Positions 6,655 through 10,436 of a stretch of 10,436 nt of DNA are shown piece by piece; position 1 is the stretch's first letter, and each line of letters starts with the position of its first letter. The notes beneath the pieces are model-generated. The model made no database searches and had not been told where the DNA came from. It worked only from the letters and a program-made list of their open reading frames with translations. The position numbers and the translations under genes are program-made. Location: contig CALLJA010000547.1 of assembly GCA_938008865.1 (NCBI GenBank), positions 1-10,436 of the forward strand. Reading direction: 5' to 3'. The DNA comes from an uncultured Anaerolineales bacterium. Its GTDB lineage: Bacteria; Chloroflexota; Anaerolineae; Anaerolineales; Villigracilaceae.

Positions 6655-7269
6655 TCATCTTCCCATCCCCTCCTTCAGCAGATTCGTCATCACGCGAAAC
6701 AATCCCGCCATGTCGATCTTGTCGGGCTCCATCAGCCATTGCACCTGCAAGCCGTCCATCATGGCAAAGAGCAACACTGCCAGCGTCTCGGCGGACAAGT
6801 CCGACCGCACTTCCCCATTCTGCTGCGCCAACACAATGGCCTGGACACACTGTCCGCGTTCGCGCTGATAGCGTTCGATGAAGAACTCGTGCGCGGGATG
6901 GTCGGGGGAAATGCTCTCCGCGACAAGCAGGTTGAACAACTGCACCAGCCCCGGCACGGTCTGATTGTGTTCGACCAGTTCGACTTGCGCATCCAGAAAG
7001 CGGTATCCGTTCTTTTGCAGAGTGACCTGCATCCGCTCACTGTCGACGCGGTCGCGTTCCTTGAGTACTTCCATCAGCAGGCGGGTCTTGCTGGGAAAAT
7101 GATGCAGTAGCCCGGGCTCGGTCAGGTCGGCGGCTTTGGCGATGTCGGCCATCTTCGCGCCACGGAATCCCTTCTGGGCAAAGGTCTCCGTGGCCGAGCG
7201 GATGATCTTCTCGCGGCTGGCGCGAGTCCGTTCTGCCTGGGTGCGTCGGGGAGGCTGCATATTTTTCAT
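6655..7269 (-). CDS. TetR/AcrR-family transcriptional repressor
   Basis: A 204-residue protein from the ATG at 7269. Residues about 20-65 form the N-terminal DNA-binding domain: 'REKIIRSATETFAQKGFRG' then 'MADIAKAADLTEPGLLHHF', with the family hallmark 'LLHHFPSKTRLL' at 54-65. The remaining helical part is the ligand-binding and dimerisation domain, which varies too much to name a ligand. The frame is open to a TTG at 7287, but that lies upstream of a -10-like box (TACAAT, 7281-7276) that would place transcription start at about 7269, so the ATG at 7269 (or 7260) is preferred; no good Shine-Dalgarno is visible for either. It is transcribed away from the MFS/GH3 genes, with a palindrome in the shared gap, so it most likely represses them and perhaps itself. 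A TetR protein beside a sugar permease is less usual than a LacI, GntR or AraC regulator. Confidence 0.92.
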   Translation of the reverse strand: MKNMQPPRRTQAERTRASREKIIRSATETFAQKGFRGAKMADIAKAADLTEPGLLHHFPSKTRLLMEVLKERDRVDSERMQVTLQKNGYRFLDAQVELVEHNQTVPGLVQLFNLLVAESISPDHPAHEFFIERYQRERGQCVQAIVLAQQNGEVRSDLSAETLAVLLFAMMDGLQVQWLMEPDKIDMAGLFRVMTNLLKEGMGR

Positions 7270-7275
7270 ATATTT

Positions 7276-7281
7276 ATTGTA
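7276..7281 (-). promoter_or_regulatory. Candidate -10 box of the tetR gene
   Basis: Read on the minus strand this is TACAAT, five of six to consensus. There is no convincing -35 box at 16-18 bp. Transcription starting about 7 bp downstream would begin at or next to the ATG at 7269, giving an almost leaderless message. Confidence 0.4.
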
Positions 7282-7292
7282 CCCCAAAACTT

Positions 7293-7314
7293 ACTTACCT
7301 TGTATTAGGTAAGT
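7293..7314. promoter_or_regulatory. Palindromic operator, probable TetR-family binding site
   Basis: A perfect inverted repeat: ACTTACCT (7293-7300), spacer TGTATT, AGGTAAGT (7307-7314). Its 22-bp span suits a TetR-family dimer. It lies in the gap between the divergent regulator and permease genes and covers the -35 box of the permease promoter, the expected position for repression. Binding by the adjacent TetR protein is inference from position and symmetry. Confidence 0.75.
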
Positions 7315-7328
7315 TTTTGGTATACAAT
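7300..7328 (+). promoter_or_regulatory. Sigma-70-type promoter for the MFS-GH3 operon
   Basis: TTGTAT (7300-7305, four of six to the -35 consensus) and TACAAT (7323-7328, five of six to the -10) are separated by 17 bp. Start of transcription would be near 7335, about 53 nt before the permease ATG. The -35 is inside the palindromic operator. The -10 is inside a smaller inverted repeat, GGTAT-ACA-ATACC (7319-7331). Confidence 0.65.
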
Positions 7329-7387
7329 ACCCTCGATCCGACAAGTTTTCACAAATCAATCCCCCACTGGAAAAGGAACTCGCATCC

Positions 7388-8632
7388 ATGAACATCTGGG
7401 CCAAGGTCAGGCAATATCCGCAAATCGGACTGGTTCTTTTGGCGTACGTGGCTTTCATCGGGCTGGGGATGCCCGACGGCTTGCTGGGAGTGGCCTGGCC
7501 GTCCATTCGGAACGGGTTTTCCATTCCTTTGGATGCCATCGGGATGCTGCTGACGGCGTCCGTGATCGGCTACATGACCTCCAGTTTCGCCAGCGGACCT
7601 GTGGTATCGCGCATCGGGGTCGGCAGGGTGCTGGCGATTAGCTGCGCGATGACAGGCGCTGCGCTGATCGGCTACACGCTTGTCCCCCAGTGGTGGATGA
7701 TGGTCCTGTTGGGCGTGGTGGCAGGCCTGGGGGCGGGCGCTATTGACGCGGGCCTGAACACCTACGTCGCGGCACATTTCAGCGAGGGCCTGATGCAATG
7801 GCTGCACGCCAGTTGGGGCATCGGCATCACGCTTGGCCCAATCATCATGACCCTCGGGTTGACCACCCAGAACACATGGCACACAGGCTATCAGATCGTC
7901 GGCGGGTTTCAACTGGCCCTGGCCGTCTGCTTTACGTTGACCCTGGCCATGTGGAATCAGAAGAAGGCTTCCTCTTCAGAAAAGGAAGAGACAAAACGCC
8001 TGACCGACTACAAGACGCCCATGAGCGAAACCTTCCGCCAGCCCCGGGTGTGGTTGAGCGTGAGCCTGTTCCTGATGTACGTGGGCGGCGAAGCCACTTT
8101 GGGCACCTGGGTCTATACCCTGTTGACCGAGTCGCGCGGCGTGGACCCGACGGCGGCGGGCCTCTGGGCGGGCAGTTACTGGGGCACCTTCACCATCGGA
8201 CGTATTGTGGCGGGGTTGTTCGCCAAGCGGACGGGGGTCACTCGCCTGGTGACGGGCGGCCTGGTGGGGGCCATCGCGGGGGCGCTGCTGCTGGTCTGGA
8301 ATCCGTCCGAGGCCGTCAACCTGCTGGCGGTGACGCTGATCGGCTTTTCCATCGCGCCTATTTTCCCTGCCATGATGTCGGGCACCAGCACGCGGGTGGG
8401 CGACCATTTCGCCGCCAACACCATCGGCATGCAAATGGCGGCGGCGGGACTGGGAACGGCCATCATCCCCGGGCTGATGGGCGTCTTTGCCCGCCAGGTC
8501 TCGCTGGAGATCATCCCGGCCTGCCTGCTGGCGGTGTATGCGGGGCTGCTCGGTCTGTATCTGCTGGCTGCAAAGTATTCGAATTCGCAAGCCGCAACGG
8601 CATTGACATCCAATGAGCCATCCGCTCAATAA
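7388..8632 (+). CDS. MFS sugar permease, FHS (fucose/glucose permease)-like
   Basis: A 414-residue integral membrane protein with about 12 hydrophobic segments in two halves and a charged central loop (about 191-225). The N-terminal 'GLGMPDGLLGVAWPSI' (25-40), the RxGxxR-type loop after the second helix (SRIGVGR, 74-80), and 'GLGAGAIDAGLNTYVA' (113-128, with Asp120 and Asn124) followed by 'LHASWGIGITLGP' (139-151) are the pattern of the fucose-galactose-glucose:H+ symporter branch. The second half has 'GSYWGTFTIGRIVAGL' and 'GFSIAPIFPAMMS', also common there. ATG 7388 is preceded by AAGGA at a spacing of 10 nt. The GH3 gene starts 27 bp downstream, so the two form an operon, and the likely cargo is a monosaccharide or short glycoside. 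Substrate and coupling ion are inferred. Export of a drug or product is an alternative because of the TetR neighbour, but the FHS pattern and GH3 partner favour sugar uptake. Confidence 0.85.
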   Translation: MNIWAKVRQYPQIGLVLLAYVAFIGLGMPDGLLGVAWPSIRNGFSIPLDAIGMLLTASVIGYMTSSFASGPVVSRIGVGRVLAISCAMTGAALIGYTLVPQWWMMVLLGVVAGLGAGAIDAGLNTYVAAHFSEGLMQWLHASWGIGITLGPIIMTLGLTTQNTWHTGYQIVGGFQLALAVCFTLTLAMWNQKKASSSEKEETKRLTDYKTPMSETFRQPRVWLSVSLFLMYVGGEATLGTWVYTLLTESRGVDPTAAGLWAGSYWGTFTIGRIVAGLFAKRTGVTRLVTGGLVGAIAGALLLVWNPSEAVNLLAVTLIGFSIAPIFPAMMSGTSTRVGDHFAANTIGMQMAAAGLGTAIIPGLMGVFARQVSLEIIPACLLAVYAGLLGLYLLAAKYSNSQAATALTSNEPSAQ

Positions 8633-8645
8633 TCGACAACCCTCA

Positions 8646-8652
8646 AAAGGAG
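8646..8652 (+). promoter_or_regulatory. Ribosome binding site of the GH3 gene
   Basis: AAAGGAG lies 7 nt before ATG 8660. It fixes the start of the GH3 gene inside the 27-bp gap after the permease stop. Confidence 0.8.
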
Positions 8653-8659
8653 TTTTTTC

Positions 8660-10436
8660 ATGAAAAAAACAAAGAAGTCTGGAACGACATCCGCCCTGTC
8701 GGAAGCGGAAGTCACTAAACGGGTCGATGCACTGCTGGCCAAAATGAGCCTCGAAGAAAAAGTCGGGCAACTCAACCAGGTCGGCGGGGCGGAGTTTGCT
8801 CCGGGGCCAAAGGCCGAGGACCAGATCCGCAAAGGCGGAGCGGGGTCCGTGCTGTGGCTCAACGACACGAAGAAATTCAACGAACTGCAAAAGGTCGCCG
8901 TCGAGGAAAGCCCGTCGGGCATCCCGCTGCTGTTCGCGCTGGATGTGATCCACGGTTACCGCACCATCTTCCCTGTGCCGCTGGCGATGGCCGCCTCTTG
9001 GGACCCGAACGTGCCCGAGAAATCGCAGGCCGTGGCGGCCCGGGAAGCGCGCGCCGCAGGCCTGCACTGGACCTTTGGCCCGATGCTCGACATCTGCCGC
9101 GACGCCCGCTGGGGCCGCATCGTGGAAGGCGCGGGCGAGGACCCGTTCCTCGGCGCGGCGATGGCCGCCGCCCAGGTGCGCGGATTCCAGGGGGACGACC
9201 TGGCCGACCCCGAGCGCGTGCTAGCCTGCGCCAAGCACTTCGCAGGCTACGGCTATTCGGATGCGGGCCGCGACTACGATCCCGCCTACATCTCTGAGAC
9301 GCAACTGCGCAACACCGTCCTGCCGCCCTTCAAGGCCGCCGTCGACGCGGGCGTGGCCACCTTCATGAGCGCCTACATGGACCTGAACGATGTCCCGGCC
9401 AGCGGCAACCGCTGGCTGCTGCGTCAGGTGCTGCGCGAGGAATGGGGCTTCGAGGGCTTCGTGGTTTCGGACGCCTTCGCGGTCGGCAACCTGGTCATCC
9501 AGGGCCACGCCAAAGACCGCCGCGACGCCGCCCTGCGCGGCCTCAAAGCTGGCCTCAACATGGACATGTCGAGCTACACCTATACAGAAAACGCCGCCGA
9601 CCTGGTTGCCAAGGGTGACCTCACGGTGGCGGAGATCGAAGAACTGGTCCGCCCGATCCTGGCGCTCAAGGTTCGGATGGGGCTGTTCGAGCGTCCCTAC
9701 GTGGACGAAGGTCTGCTGGAGCAGGTCATCGCCCGCCCCGACCACCGCGAGGCTTCGCGCTGGGCGGCGCAGCGCTCGATGGTGCTGCTCAGGAACGAGG
9801 GCGGATTGCTCCCGCTGAAGAAGGACGTCCAAAAGGTGGCGGTCATCGGTCCGCTGGCGGATTCGATGCAGGCCACCGAAGGCTCGTGGATGGTCTTCGG
9901 CCACACGCCTGCCGCCGTGACCGTGCTGGCGGGCATCCGCGCCAAGCTGCCGAACGCTGAAGTGACCTATGCCTCTGGCCCTGAGATCCGCCGCGACATC
10001 CCGTCGTGGTTCGAGACCATGATGGCGGGACAGGCCAGCAAGCCCGCTCAAACGCAAGAGGAATCAGACGCCGCCTTCCAGGCTGCCGTCGAGACCGCCC
10101 GCGCCGCGGACCAGGTCATCATGGTGCTGGGCGAGACCGACCTGATGTCGGGTGAGGCCGCCTCTCGTGCCTCGCTCGACCTGCCAGGCCGCCAAGAGGA
10201 ATTGCTCAAAGCCGTCGCGGCGCTGGGCAAACCTGTCGTGCTGGTGCTGCTGAACGGCCGCCCGTTGAGCATCAACTGGGCCGCCGAGAACATCCCCGCC
10301 ATCCTCGAAGCCTGGGAACCTGGCACCGAGGGCGGCAATGCCGTGGCTGACATCCTGTTTGGCGACGCGGTCCCTGGCGGAAAACTGCCCGTCGGCTTCC
10401 CGCGCAAGGGCAGCCACGCGCCGCTGTATTACGCGC
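8660..10436 (+). CDS. Glycoside hydrolase family 3 enzyme, beta-glucosidase-like (3' end outside window)
   Basis: The frame is open from ATG 8660 to the window end without a stop: 592 complete codons. The N-terminal TIM-barrel domain (about 30-330) starts with 'MSLEEKVGQLNQ'. It has 'ALDVIHGYRTIFPVPLAMA' with substrate-binding Asp95, 'GRIVEGAGEDP', the Lys192-His193 pair in 'CAKHFAGYG', and the nucleophile Asp271 in 'GFVVSDAF'. The C-terminal alpha/beta sandwich begins after 'MVLLRNEGGLLPL' (from about 374); 'GETDLMSGEAASR' holds the probable acid/base Glu499, followed by 'LDLPGRQEELL'. The visible part ends in 'GKLPVGFPRK', so a further C-terminal domain, FN3-like in most relatives, should follow. 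There is no signal peptide (start MKKTKKSGTTS), so it should act in the cytoplasm on imported glycosides. Reaction: retaining hydrolysis of terminal non-reducing beta-glycosyl units; glucose is likeliest, xylose or a broader range cannot be excluded. Confidence 0.93.
   Translation, partial: MKKTKKSGTTSALSEAEVTKRVDALLAKMSLEEKVGQLNQVGGAEFAPGPKAEDQIRKGGAGSVLWLNDTKKFNELQKVAVEESPSGIPLLFALDVIHGYRTIFPVPLAMAASWDPNVPEKSQAVAAREARAAGLHWTFGPMLDICRDARWGRIVEGAGEDPFLGAAMAAAQVRGFQGDDLADPERVLACAKHFAGYGYSDAGRDYDPAYISETQLRNTVLPPFKAAVDAGVATFMSAYMDLNDVPASGNRWLLRQVLREEWGFEGFVVSDAFAVGNLVIQGHAKDRRDAALRGLKAGLNMDMSSYTYTENAADLVAKGDLTVAEIEELVRPILALKVRMGLFERPYVDEGLLEQVIARPDHREASRWAAQRSMVLLRNEGGLLPLKKDVQKVAVIGPLADSMQATEGSWMVFGHTPAAVTVLAGIRAKLPNAEVTYASGPEIRRDIPSWFETMMAGQASKPAQTQEESDAAFQAAVETARAADQVIMVLGETDLMSGEAASRASLDLPGRQEELLKAVAALGKPVVLVLLNGRPLSINWAAENIPAILEAWEPGTEGGNAVADILFGDAVPGGKLPVGFPRKGSHAPLYYA

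Noticed and set aside
6613..7110. Plus-strand open frame opposite tetR
   Set aside because: The minus-strand protein has an unmistakable TetR helix-turn-helix. The plus-strand product is His/Gln-rich and unlike any family.

Overview
This is a roughly 60% GC bacterial segment with seven protein-coding genes; the first and last are cut by the window edges. The mix of genes (a PqqD-like/HPr-kinase-like/nucleotidyltransferase cassette, speH-speE, a large secreted beta-helix protein with Ig-like and DNRLRE-like domains, and an FHS-type sugar permease next to a GH3 glycosidase) would fit an Anaerolineae-like Chloroflexota genome. That placement is inference from gene style; there is no rRNA or other marker here. 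No tRNA, rRNA, CRISPR, insertion sequence, attachment site or origin was seen.

Region 1 (1-2188, plus strand): three tightly overlapping genes. They encode the end of a PqqD-like peptide chaperone, an HPr kinase/phosphorylase-related P-loop protein and a family-5-type nucleotidyltransferase. The stop of gene 1 overlaps the GTG start of gene 2, and gene 3 starts 28 bases inside gene 2. The set looks like the tail of a peptide-modification (RiPP or 'HPr-rel-A'-type) cluster whose precursor and remaining enzymes would lie left of the window.

Region 2 (2189-3647, plus strand): a good sigma-70-type promoter, a leader of about 120 nt, and the spermidine module speH (AdoMet decarboxylase proenzyme) and speE (aminopropyltransferase). 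It is closed by a perfect intrinsic terminator. SpeH makes decarboxylated AdoMet and SpeE transfers its aminopropyl group to a polyamine.

Region 3 (3750-6596, plus strand): one 948-residue secreted protein with a signal peptide, an FN3-like segment, a right-handed beta-helix, a bacterial Ig-like domain and a DNRLRE-like C-terminal domain. It is followed by a hairpin that can terminate transcription from both sides, because the next gene converges on it.

Region 4 (6655-10436): a divergent regulator/sugar-use locus. A TetR-family repressor (minus strand) faces an MFS permease of the fucose/glucose type and a cytoplasmic GH3 glycosidase (plus strand, running off the right end). A perfect 8-6-8 palindrome in the divergent gap overlaps the -35 of the permease promoter and is the obvious operator candidate. 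The likely logic is import of a small glycoside by the permease, hydrolysis inside the cell by the GH3 enzyme, and derepression when a ligand releases the TetR protein.
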